From: Stappia indica
GTDB taxonomy: Bacteria > Pseudomonadota > Alphaproteobacteria > Rhizobiales > Stappiaceae
Direction: 5' to 3'
NCBI RefSeq assembly: GCF_001696535.1
Contig: NZ_MBQE01000002.1
Coordinates: forward strand, 124,001-188,000
Length of the DNA: 64,000 nt
This document shows positions 8,039-16,487 of this stretch, in pieces. Every line of letters starts with the position of its first letter. The stretch's first letter is position 1. Position numbers and translations under genes: made by a program. Under the pieces are notes generated by a model that worked only from the letters and a program-made list of their open reading frames with translations, had not been told where the DNA came from and made no database searches.

Positions 8039-9421
8039 TCAGCCGGCGACCGACGGCGTCAGGCCCACCCCTTCCAGCAGCGCCGCCTGGCGGGCGGCGA
8101 CGGTGTCCTGCTCGAAGTCCTCGATCTGTTCGTTGAACAGGCGGAAGAAGTTGAGCTCGGCCTTCAGATGGAGGAACACGCCGCCGAGGCCGATGGCCGC
8201 CCGGTCCATGAAGACGAACTCGCGCGGTACCGTGACCGGGCCCTTTTCCTTCAGCGCCTGATGGACGCGGAAGGCTTCCTTGCGCCCGTACTCGGCCGGC
8301 TTGATGCCGTCGGCGATGGAGCGGACCCGGTCGCTCAAGAGCGGGCCGTAGATGAAGCGGGCCCAGATGTTGAGAATGTCGATCAGCTCGCGGGTGAGGC
8401 CGCGGAAGCCCCAGCGCTCGTAGGCGGAGACGACGAGATCGTCGTCGCCATGCAGCAACCCGCGATAGAGATCGACGACGCCGCGCACGAAGCCGGGCGG
8501 GAAGATGCGGATGCAGCCGTAGTCGAGCAGGTTGATGCCGGCGGGTGCTTCGCCCTCGGTGAAGACCGTGTAGTTGCCCAGATGCGGGTCGCCATGGATC
8601 AACCCGTGATGGCTGAACGGGTGCCACCAGGCGCGGAACATCACCTCGGCGAGGCGGTTGCGGTCCTCCAGCGGATGATCCTTGAAGCTCAGCAGCGGCC
8701 GGCCATCGAGCCAGGACATGGTGAGCAGGCGCCTGGTCGACAGGTCCTCGTGCACTTTCGGCACGCGGATGCGCGGTTCGTCCGCGAAGATCTGCGCATA
8801 GGCGGCCATGTGGCGGGCCTCGCGCCGGTAGTCGAGCTCCTCGCGCACCCGGTCGCCGATCTCGCGGGCGATCTCGCTGGTGTCGATGGCCGGGCCCATG
8901 CGGCGGTGGACGGAGAAAAGCAGCGACAGCTGGCGCAGGTCCGCCTCCACCGTCGAGGCCATGTCCGGATATTGCAGTTTGCAGGCAAGGTCCGCGCCGT
9001 CCTGCGCCCGCGCCCGGTGCACCTGGCCGAGCGAGGCGGCGGCCGACGGCTCGCGGTCGAAGCTGGCGAAACGCGACTGCCAGTCGCGGCCGAGCTCCGC
9101 CGACATGCGCCGCTTGACGAAGGCCCAGCCCATCGGCGGGGCATCGGACTGCAGCTGCGCCAGCTCGGCGGCATATTCGGGCGGCACCGCATCGGGAATG
9201 GTCGAGATCAGCTGGGCGACCTTCATCAGCGGGCCCTTCAGCCCGCCGAGAGCCGCCGCCAGCTCCGCCGCCTGCTTCTCGTTGTCGATGGTGTAGCCGA
9301 AGACGCGCGCACCGGCGATCTTCGCGGCAAGGCCGCTCATGTTGGCGCCGACGCGGGCATAGCGGCCGACACGGGCGCTCAGGCGGTTCTGCTCGCGGTC
9401 GCGGGGTGGTTGGGTGCTCAT
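8039..9421 (-). CDS. ABC1/UbiB-family atypical kinase
   Basis: This 460-residue protein belongs to the ABC1 (AarF/UbiB/COQ8) family of atypical kinases and ATPases linked to ubiquinone synthesis and lipid handling. Visible motifs are KGPLMKVAQ (the KxGQ region, here with alanine for glycine), SAAASLGQVHRA (nucleotide loop), LACKLQYP (conserved lysine), EELDYRREA, HGDPHLGN (catalytic loop) and LLDYGC, the DFG equivalent. There is no C-terminal membrane helix, unlike UbiB of E. coli. It stands alone and reads away from the pnt operon. A role in quinone synthesis is likely but not shown by neighbours. Confidence 0.9.
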   Translation of the reverse strand: MSTQPPRDREQNRLSARVGRYARVGANMSGLAAKIAGARVFGYTIDNEKQAAELAAALGGLKGPLMKVAQLISTIPDAVPPEYAAELAQLQSDAPPMGWAFVKRRMSAELGRDWQSRFASFDREPSAAASLGQVHRARAQDGADLACKLQYPDMASTVEADLRQLSLLFSVHRRMGPAIDTSEIAREIGDRVREELDYRREARHMAAYAQIFADEPRIRVPKVHEDLSTRRLLTMSWLDGRPLLSFKDHPLEDRNRLAEVMFRAWWHPFSHHGLIHGDPHLGNYTVFTEGEAPAGINLLDYGCIRIFPPGFVRGVVDLYRGLLHGDDDLVVSAYERWGFRGLTRELIDILNIWARFIYGPLLSDRVRSIADGIKPAEYGRKEAFRVHQALKEKGPVTVPREFVFMDRAAIGLGGVFLHLKAELNFFRLFNEQIEDFEQDTVAARQAALLEGVGLTPSVAG

Positions 9422-9515
9422 TCTTGCCTCGGCCGGTTACGGGACGAACGCGCGTCCGGAACTGCTGCTACGTCATGACAGATATAGTGGATCGATCCGG
9501 CCGGGGCAGGTGCGG

Positions 9516-10487
9516 TCATGCACCGGGCAACGAGTCGGCAAGCCGTGCCAGCGCCTCGGCGATGGCGTCGCGGTCGGCGGTCAGCCCCTTGTAGGCGGTC
9601 TGGGCCGTGTCGAGCTCCAGCAATTGCCGGCGCAGGCCGAGCGCCAGCTGCCCCCCGAGCGGATGGCGCGCGAAGGCGGCGACCGGATCGTGATGGATGC
9701 GGATGGTGAAGAGGATGTCGCCGCTTTTGGGCAAGCGGCGCAGGGTCTGGCGCTCGACCCGCACATGCAGGCCGCCGGCCTCGTCCCGTGCCAGCCGGTG
9801 CGGATCGGTGCCGTCCGCGGCGATCCGCTTGGGGAACGGGCGGTGCAGCGCCGGGCCCGTATAGAGCGACCAGTTGAGCCGCCAGCTCGGACGGTCGACG
9901 GGCAGGTTGTCGAAGATGCGTGCGACCATCGGCCCCATGCGCCCGTCGTTGAAGCCGGGCACCGTCTCGTGGATCGCGGTCATCGGCCGGGCGAACTTGT
10001 CGGTGAGCGACCAGGACGAGGGAAAGCAGAGCGCGCCGGCGGCAAGGCGGTAGCCCTGCGGCGAGGCGCGCATGAGGATCAGGTCTTCCTGCACCAGCCG
10101 GGCGGCGCGGCCGAGCGGGATGTCGTCCTCGCCCGACAGCGCGACCGCGCGCCCGGCGGGCAGGATGCGGATCGCCTCGCCCTCGCGGCGATAGAGATCG
10201 GGGAAATGGTGCGGCAGGTGCGCAGCCAGCAGGTCGAGCACTTCCTGCTGTGCGTCTTGCGTGCCGTCCTCGGCGAGCAGGACGGGGGCTTCGCCGCCGC
10301 CGGCAAGGAGGCGCTCCTTCTCGTCCAGCTGTTCGGCGAGCTGCGCGTCGGGCTCGATCCAGTCGGCAAGGTCGAGCGGCTGCAGGCCGACGCTGAAGGG
10401 CCGGGCCGAGCCGTCATAGGGCGTGTGGGAAAAGGGCGGGCCGGCGGGGGAGGGGCGATCCCGCCCCCCGCCGTCGAGGTCGTTCAT
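9516..10487 (-). CDS. DUF3445 family protein (heme-dependent oxidative N-demethylase-like)
   Basis: The 323-residue product matches the DUF3445 family (PF11927), which includes the heme-dependent amine N-demethylase of Pseudomonas. Recognisable stretches are LARLVQEDL-like RLVQEDLILM, GALCFPSSWSLTDKFARPM, IHETVPGF, RLNWSLYT and RVERQTLRRLPKSGDILFTIR. The ATG at 10487 overlaps the stop of the upstream peptidase gene by four bases (ATGA), so the two are translationally coupled. Some members of this family carry heme and oxidise dimethylamine or similar amines; whether this one does cannot be seen here. Confidence 0.82.
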   Translation of the reverse strand: MNDLDGGGRDRPSPAGPPFSHTPYDGSARPFSVGLQPLDLADWIEPDAQLAEQLDEKERLLAGGGEAPVLLAEDGTQDAQQEVLDLLAAHLPHHFPDLYRREGEAIRILPAGRAVALSGEDDIPLGRAARLVQEDLILMRASPQGYRLAAGALCFPSSWSLTDKFARPMTAIHETVPGFNDGRMGPMVARIFDNLPVDRPSWRLNWSLYTGPALHRPFPKRIAADGTDPHRLARDEAGGLHVRVERQTLRRLPKSGDILFTIRIHHDPVAAFARHPLGGQLALGLRRQLLELDTAQTAYKGLTADRDAIAEALARLADSLPGA

Positions 10488-12346
10488 GCGTCGAGCCGTT
10501 CCAGTTCGTCGATGAACCCGGCGATGACCGATAGGCCCTTGCGCCAGAAGGCGGGGTCGGTGGCATCCAACCCGAACGGGGCGAGCAGCTCCGAGTGGTG
10601 CTTGGTGCCGCCGGCCGACAGCATGGCGAAATACTTGTCCTGGAAGCCGGCTTCCGCGTCCTCGTAGACTGCGTAGAGCGAGTTCACCAGGCAATCGCCG
10701 AAGGCATAGGCGTAGACGTAGAAGGGCGAGTGGATGAAGTGCGGGATGTAGGTCCAGTAGGTCTCGTATCCTTCGCCGAGGCGGATTGCCGGGCCAAGGC
10801 TCTCCGTCTGCACCGACATCCACAAGTCGCACAGGTCGGCGGAGGTCAGCTCGCCCTCGCGGCGGGCCGCGTGGACCTTACGCTCGAACGTGTAGAAGGC
10901 GATCTGCCGGACCACGGTGTTGATCATGTCCTCGACCTTGCCGGCCAGCAGGATCTTGCGCTTCTCCGGCGTCTCGGCCTGGCCGAGCAGCGCCTTGAAG
11001 GTCAGCATTTCGCCGAAGACGCTCGCAGTTTCGGCCAGCGTCAGGGGCGTCGGCGCCATCAGGGCGCCGTTCGGGGCGGCCAGCACCTGATGGACGCCGT
11101 GGCCGAGCTCATGGGCCAGGGTCATGACGTCTCGGGTGCGGCCCTGATAGTTGAGCAGCACGTAAGGATGGGCGCTGGGCACGGTCGGATGGGCGAAGGC
11201 GCCCGGTGCCTTGCCGGTGCGCGCCGGCGCGTCGATCCAGCCCTTGTCGAAGAAGTCGCGGGCGATGTCCGCCATCTTCGGCGAGAAGCGGCCATAGGCG
11301 CCGAGCACGGTCTCGCGCGCCTCGTCCCAGGGGATGCGGCGGGTGTCGGCGGAGGGGAGCGGCGCGTTGCGGTCCCAGAAGTCCAGCACGTCGCGGCCGA
11401 GCCAGCCGGCCTTCATCGCGTAGTAGCGGTGGGAGAGGGCCGGATAGGCCTCGCGCACGGCCTCGACCAGGGCGTCGACCACTTCGCGCTCGACCCGGTT
11501 GGCCAGGTGCCGGCTGTCGGCGATGTCCGTGAAGCCGCGCCAGCGGTCGGAGATTTCCTTGTCCTTGGCCAGCGTGTTGGTGATCAGCGTGAAGACCGGC
11601 AGGTTCTGGCGGAAGGTCTTGCTGAGCGCCTTGGCGGCGGTCTCGCGCCGGCTGCCGTCCGCGTCCTGCAGCAGGTTGAGGGTCGGCTCCAGCGACAGCT
11701 CGATGCCGTCGACATCGAAGCGCAGGCCCGCCATCGTCTCGTCGAAGAGGCGGTTCCAGGCGCCGGCCCCGGTCACCGACTTCTCGTGGAAGAGCTGCTC
11801 GATGCGGTCTTCCAGCTGGTGCGGGCGGGCCTTGCGGATGTCGTCGAGCCACGGGCGGTAATGCCCGAGCTCCGGATCGCGGGCGGCCTCGTCGAGCACG
11901 GCGTCGTCGATGCGGTTCAGCTCCAGCGCGAAGAAGATCAGGTGGGTGCTGGCGGCGGTCAGCTTCTCCTGCACGTCGCCGTAGAACTTCTGCCGCACCG
12001 GATCGGTGGTGTTGCCCGAGTAGAAGAGGCCGGCATAGGAGGCGAGGCGGCCCATCAGGTCGTCGAGGGCCTCCATCTCGCGAATGACACCGGCGAGCTC
12101 GGCGCCGGAGCGGCGGGCCATCTCCTCGAGCTTGCCCTTGTAGCGCTGCTCGAAGGCGCTCGCGTCGCGCGCCGCCTGGGCGAGATCGGCCGCGACCTGC
12201 GGGGAATCATGGGCGGGATAGAGATCGGCAAGGTTCCACTCCGGCAGGGTGCCGAGCTCGCTCGCCGCGCTGCCGCCTTCCGCCGCCGAGCGGGCGCCCT
12301 GTGCGAGTGCGCCCCGTGCCTGTGTCCAGCCTGTCGCGTGCGTCAT
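10484..12346 (-). CDS. pepF: M3 family oligoendopeptidase F
   Basis: The 620-residue protein is an oligoendopeptidase of the PepF/M3B type, a cytoplasmic zinc metallopeptidase acting on short peptides. The zinc motif HELGH lies in LAHELGHGVHQVLA, with the distal glutamate in LAETASVFGEML; the substrate-binding end SPFYVYAYAFGDCLVNSLY is also clear. Length is that of the pepF/M3 family. I start at the ATG of MTHATGW; an upstream TTG would add 31 basic residues without homology. It shares a 4-base overlap with the DUF3445 gene downstream. Confidence 0.94.
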   Translation of the reverse strand: MTHATGWTQARGALAQGARSAAEGGSAASELGTLPEWNLADLYPAHDSPQVAADLAQAARDASAFEQRYKGKLEEMARRSGAELAGVIREMEALDDLMGRLASYAGLFYSGNTTDPVRQKFYGDVQEKLTAASTHLIFFALELNRIDDAVLDEAARDPELGHYRPWLDDIRKARPHQLEDRIEQLFHEKSVTGAGAWNRLFDETMAGLRFDVDGIELSLEPTLNLLQDADGSRRETAAKALSKTFRQNLPVFTLITNTLAKDKEISDRWRGFTDIADSRHLANRVEREVVDALVEAVREAYPALSHRYYAMKAGWLGRDVLDFWDRNAPLPSADTRRIPWDEARETVLGAYGRFSPKMADIARDFFDKGWIDAPARTGKAPGAFAHPTVPSAHPYVLLNYQGRTRDVMTLAHELGHGVHQVLAAPNGALMAPTPLTLAETASVFGEMLTFKALLGQAETPEKRKILLAGKVEDMINTVVRQIAFYTFERKVHAARREGELTSADLCDLWMSVQTESLGPAIRLGEGYETYWTYIPHFIHSPFYVYAYAFGDCLVNSLYAVYEDAEAGFQDKYFAMLSAGGTKHHSELLAPFGLDATDPAFWRKGLSVIAGFIDELERLDA

Positions 12347-12551
12347 GAGGTCTCCGCTCTCGTGTCCTGGTCTCTTGGCGCGGCGTGCGCGCCATATCGT
12401 TCTGTCCCTTGGATATTGTGGATTGTTCGTCGAGAGCAACGGCTAAAGGCGGCGCGAAGAGGGCGCGCGCCGGCAAATGTGGACATTTTGTTTACCGGTG
12501 CACGGATAGCCTGACCCGAATTGAGACAGTTCCGAAAAGGCAGGCGAACGC

Positions 12552-14114
12552 ATGATCCCCACAGGCGGACGCATCCTCATCGCCGACGACGATCCCGTAC
12601 AGCGGCGCCTGCTGGAAGAAGCGGTCAAGCGCTTCGGCTACCGGGCGCGCAGTGTCGAGAACGGCGCGGAGGCCGTGGCGATGATGGCCTCGGCGGAAGG
12701 CGGCGACGTCGATCTCGTCATCCTCGACCTGGTGATGCCCGAGCTGGACGGCATGGGCGTGATCGCCAAGCTTCGCGAGATGAAGAAGACCGTGCCGATC
12801 ATCGTGCAGACGGCGCATGCCGGCATCGATGCGGCCGTGAACGCGATCCGCGCCGGGGCGCAGGACTTCGTGGTCAAGCCGGTGTCGCCGGAGCGGCTGG
12901 AGGTGGCGATCCGCACCTTCATGCGCATGTCGGCGCTGGAAGGCGAGATCACCCGGATCCACAAGCAGGCGAGCGGTACGTTCTCCTTCGACGACATCGT
13001 CACGCGGTCGGACGCGATGGAGCGGGTGATCCGCGTCGGGCGGCGGGCCGCCACCTCGCATATCCCGGTGCTCATCGAGGGCGAATCGGGCGTCGGCAAG
13101 GAGCTGATCGCCCGCGCGATCCAGGGCTCCAGCGAGCGGCGGGCCAAGCCCTTCATCACCGTGAATTGCGGCGCTATCCCCGAGCATCTGGTGGAATCGA
13201 TCCTGTTCGGCCACGAGAAGGGGGCGTTCACCGGAGCGGTCGACAAGCATGTCGGCAAGTTCCAGGAAGCGCATGGCGGCACGCTGTTCCTCGACGAAGT
13301 CGGCGAGCTGTCGCTCGACATCCAGGTGAAGCTGTTGCGGGCGCTGCAGGAGGGCGAGATCGACCCGATCGGCTCGCGGCGGCCGGTGAAGGTCGATTTC
13401 CGGTTGATCTCGGCGACCAACCGGCGGCTGATCGACCTGGTCAAGGACGGCCAGTTCCGCGAGGACCTCTATTACCGGCTCAACGTCTTTCCGCTGTGGT
13501 TGCCGCCGCTGCGCGACCGGCCGGAAGACATCCCCGATCTGGTGCGGCACTTCCTGGCGCGTTTCGCCGCCGAAGAGGGGCGCCCGCATATCTCCACCGT
13601 GGCGCCGGATGCGGTCGCGATGCTGCAGGCCTACGACTGGCCGGGCAACATCCGCCAGCTGGAGAACGCGGTGTTCCGCGCCGTGGTGCTGTGCGAGGGC
13701 GACCATCTGGTCGCCGACGACTTCCCGCAGGTGCAGGCGAGCGTCGGCAGTCTGGCGGGCACCGCGCGCGTGCCGGCCCCGCGGCCTGTGCTTTCGCACG
13801 AGGCAGGCCCGACAGCGGAAACCGGAGACGGAGACGAGACCGACGCGCGGGCACCGCAGACCGCCGGTGTCGCCCTCGGCGATGGCGGGGGCGGGCCGGC
13901 GACGCCCTTCGGCTACATGCGCTCGCTCGACGATCACGGCCATGTCCGCAAGCTGGAGGACGTGGAGGCGGAGATGATCCGCACCGCCATCGACCACTAC
14001 GGCGGGCGGATGACCGAAGTCGCGCGCAGGTTGTCGATCGGGCGCTCGACCCTCTACCGCAAGTTGAAGGACTATGGCCTCGATGCAACACCCGATGCGG
14101 AGGCGGCCGAGTAG
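12552..14114 (+). CDS. Sigma-54-dependent response regulator
   Basis: A 520-residue NtrC/DctD-type regulator in three parts. The receiver (about 7-120) has the acidic pair in IADDDP, the phosphoacceptor aspartate in VILDLVMPELDG and lysine in VVKPVS. The AAA+ domain (about 145-385) has Walker A GESGVGKE, the sigma-54 contact loop GAFTGA and Walker B LFLDEVGE. A low-complexity linker (about 400-450) leads to a Fis-type helix-turn-helix ending in RLSIGRSTLYRKLKDYGL. All functional motifs are intact. No histidine kinase gene lies beside it, so its signal is unknown; the L,D-transpeptidase gene follows after 122 bases. Confidence 0.93.
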   Translation: MIPTGGRILIADDDPVQRRLLEEAVKRFGYRARSVENGAEAVAMMASAEGGDVDLVILDLVMPELDGMGVIAKLREMKKTVPIIVQTAHAGIDAAVNAIRAGAQDFVVKPVSPERLEVAIRTFMRMSALEGEITRIHKQASGTFSFDDIVTRSDAMERVIRVGRRAATSHIPVLIEGESGVGKELIARAIQGSSERRAKPFITVNCGAIPEHLVESILFGHEKGAFTGAVDKHVGKFQEAHGGTLFLDEVGELSLDIQVKLLRALQEGEIDPIGSRRPVKVDFRLISATNRRLIDLVKDGQFREDLYYRLNVFPLWLPPLRDRPEDIPDLVRHFLARFAAEEGRPHISTVAPDAVAMLQAYDWPGNIRQLENAVFRAVVLCEGDHLVADDFPQVQASVGSLAGTARVPAPRPVLSHEAGPTAETGDGDETDARAPQTAGVALGDGGGGPATPFGYMRSLDDHGHVRKLEDVEAEMIRTAIDHYGGRMTEVARRLSIGRSTLYRKLKDYGLDATPDAEAAE

Positions 14115-14236
14115 CGCTGCCCGTGACGCGACGTGACTTGCATTGACGGCGCCGTGGCGGCTTGGTGAGGGCTCACCCAGGAGAATCACCTCGACACGGG
14201 CGCGGTTCGCCCGGACGGGGCAACCGGAAGAGCTTC

Positions 14237-16234
14237 ATGGCCCGCAGCATTCGTTTCCGCCCGGCCCGCATTGCCGCAGCCACCCTTGCCGGCCTGATGC
14301 TGACGAGCGCGCTGCCGGCGCTGGCGACCACGGGCGCGATCCCTGGTGCGGCCACGGAGGCCGAGACGCCGGCCGTCATCGCCGCGCCGCTGCCCGAGCC
14401 GGCGCTGGCCGTGCTGCTGGAGACGGGGGCCGGTCTTTCCGAAAGCGACACTGCGCTGCCCTTCATGAACGCCGAGCGACGCAAGCAGCTCGAAGAGTTC
14501 TACGCCGCACGCGGCCATGAGCCGCTGTGGATCGCCGACGGCGTGCCGACGCTGGAGGCGCGGCGGCTCGTTGCGCGTCTCGCGCAGGCCGACCGCGACG
14601 GGCTGAAGGTCTCCGACTACGCCCTGCCGGGCGAGTTGGCCCGCTCTGCCGGACGCATGGACGAGGCGCGGGCCGCGCGGTTCGAGGCGCTGCTGTCGGC
14701 GGCGGCTCTTGCCTATGCCGATCAGGCGCAGGCCGGGCGCGTGCAGCCGGTCTCCCTGTCGAAGAACGTGACGCTGGACCCGGTGCATCCCGAGCCGCAG
14801 GAGGTGCTGGCCGCGCTTGCCGCCTCCGCCGATCCGGCGGCGACGCTTGCGGGCTACAACCCGCCGCAGCCGGGCTTTGCGGCGCTGCGCGAAAAGCTGG
14901 CCGAGCTCCGCGCGCGGGGCAAGGACGACACGCCGCCGGTGGTGCCGGAAGGGCCGACGCTGAAGGAAGGCATGCGCGATGCGCGCGTTGCCGTGCTCCG
15001 CGCCCGTCTGGGCCTTGCGGTGGAAACTGCCGCAGAGGCGCCGGCAGAGGCCGAGGCGGCTGCCGATGCCGTTGCGGACGCGGTGTCCGCCGAGGACGCT
15101 GTTGCGGACGCGTCCGTGGCAGATGCAGCCGTGGCAGACGCGACCGTTGCCGGAGAGAGCGCGGCGAGCGAGGCCGCCGGCAGCGAAGTCCTGGCGGAAG
15201 AGCTGTTCGATGCGCGGGTGAAGGAGGCTGTGTTCGCCTTCCAGCGCGAGAACGGGCTGCATGCGGACGGCGTCGTCGGTCCGCGCACGCTGCTGGCGCT
15301 CAACGCGGCTTCCGACGACGGCATGGCCGAGAGCGACATCCTCGCCAACATGGAGCGCTGGCGCTGGATGCCGCGCGACCTCGGCGCCTTCCATATCTTC
15401 GTGAACATTCCGGAGTTCAAGGCGCGGCTGTTCCGCGACGGGGCGCAGGTCTACGAGACCCGCGTCGTCGTCGGCAAGCCGTCGAACCAGACGCCGGTCT
15501 TCTCGGACGTGATGGACCACGTCATCGTCAATCCCTACTGGAACGTGCCCTATTCCATCGCCTCGGAGGAGCTGCTGCCGTCGATCCGCTCGGATGCCAG
15601 CTATCTGTCGCAGCGGAACTACGAGGTGCTGGCCGGCGGACGCGTGGTCGATCCGTCCTCGGTCGACTGGTCGGGGGTGAACCTCAACAAGGTGCGTATC
15701 CGCCAGCGGCCGGGCGGCGGCAACGCGCTGGGCCAGATCAAGTTCATGTTCCCCAACCGGCACGCGGTCTATCTGCACGACACGCCGTCCAAGAGCCTGT
15801 TCTCCCGCTCTGCCCGGGCCTTCTCGCATGGCTGCGTGCGCGTGCAGGATCCGTTCGACTTCGCCGATGCGCTGTTGCAGATGGACGGCGAGTGGACCGC
15901 GGCGCGGCTGAAGTCGATGATCGGCGGCCAGGAAAAGCGGGCGGACCTGACCCGGCCGGTGCCGGTGCATCTGGCCTATTTCACCGCCTTCGTCGACGAG
16001 AACGGCAAGCTGCAGCGCCGGCCGGACATCTACGGCCACAACGCCACGCTGACCAAGGCGCTGGAAATCGAGGGCTGGGAGGACTGGCAGCGCTTTGCGG
16101 TGGCCGCTCCGGTGAAGCGCTCGCGCCCGGTGGCAGCGCAGGCCGAGCCGGCGAAGAAGCGCAAGGTCGTCGACTTTGCCGCCGAGCGCCAGCGCATGTT
16201 CATGCGCCGCCAGCGTGCCAGCTCCGACTACTGA
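14237..16234 (+). CDS. L,D-transpeptidase of the YcbB/LdtD type
   Basis: The 665-residue periplasmic enzyme forms 3-3 crosslinks in peptidoglycan. A signal peptide (about 1-32) precedes a scaffold region, a peptidoglycan-binding domain and the YkuD catalytic domain (about 400-590), whose active site SHGCVRV puts the nucleophile at Cys533. Oddly, an alanine/aspartate/valine-rich stretch (about 259-323, with repeated VADA units) splits the peptidoglycan-binding domain between VAVLRARLGL and FDARVKEAVFAFQ. The C-terminus is basic (KRSRPVAAQ, KKRKVVDF). ATG 14237 has GGAAGAG before it. It follows the sigma-54 regulator. Confidence 0.92.
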   Translation: MARSIRFRPARIAAATLAGLMLTSALPALATTGAIPGAATEAETPAVIAAPLPEPALAVLLETGAGLSESDTALPFMNAERRKQLEEFYAARGHEPLWIADGVPTLEARRLVARLAQADRDGLKVSDYALPGELARSAGRMDEARAARFEALLSAAALAYADQAQAGRVQPVSLSKNVTLDPVHPEPQEVLAALAASADPAATLAGYNPPQPGFAALREKLAELRARGKDDTPPVVPEGPTLKEGMRDARVAVLRARLGLAVETAAEAPAEAEAAADAVADAVSAEDAVADASVADAAVADATVAGESAASEAAGSEVLAEELFDARVKEAVFAFQRENGLHADGVVGPRTLLALNAASDDGMAESDILANMERWRWMPRDLGAFHIFVNIPEFKARLFRDGAQVYETRVVVGKPSNQTPVFSDVMDHVIVNPYWNVPYSIASEELLPSIRSDASYLSQRNYEVLAGGRVVDPSSVDWSGVNLNKVRIRQRPGGGNALGQIKFMFPNRHAVYLHDTPSKSLFSRSARAFSHGCVRVQDPFDFADALLQMDGEWTAARLKSMIGGQEKRADLTRPVPVHLAYFTAFVDENGKLQRRPDIYGHNATLTKALEIEGWEDWQRFAVAAPVKRSRPVAAQAEPAKKRKVVDFAAERQRMFMRRQRASSDY

Positions 16235-16439
16235 GGAGATCTGAAGAAATCGTGCCGAAACCTGCGCGCGTGAGTCGTTTTCAGGCGACCTGAACTGCCC
16301 CTTGCGCGCCCTTCGAGCAGGCGCGAATGGGCGCGGTACCCTTGACGGACGGGTCACACATGAGGGAAAAGGCCGAGTACCGGCATTTTTTTCGGCAATG
16401 ATGCGCAATTGCCACGATTTGCGCTCATTTCGGAATACG

Positions 16440-16455
16440 GTAAAGGCTTCTTAAC
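16440..16455 (+). promoter_or_regulatory. Possible CtrA box upstream of the DUF882 gene
   Basis: GTAA, seven bases, then TTAAC matches eight of nine positions of the CtrA consensus TTAA-N7-TTAAC, 32 bases before the start codon. One such match could arise by chance in a window of this size. Confidence 0.35.
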
Positions 16456-16487
16456 CTCGGTCCCTTACATCAGTCCGACGGGGGGCG

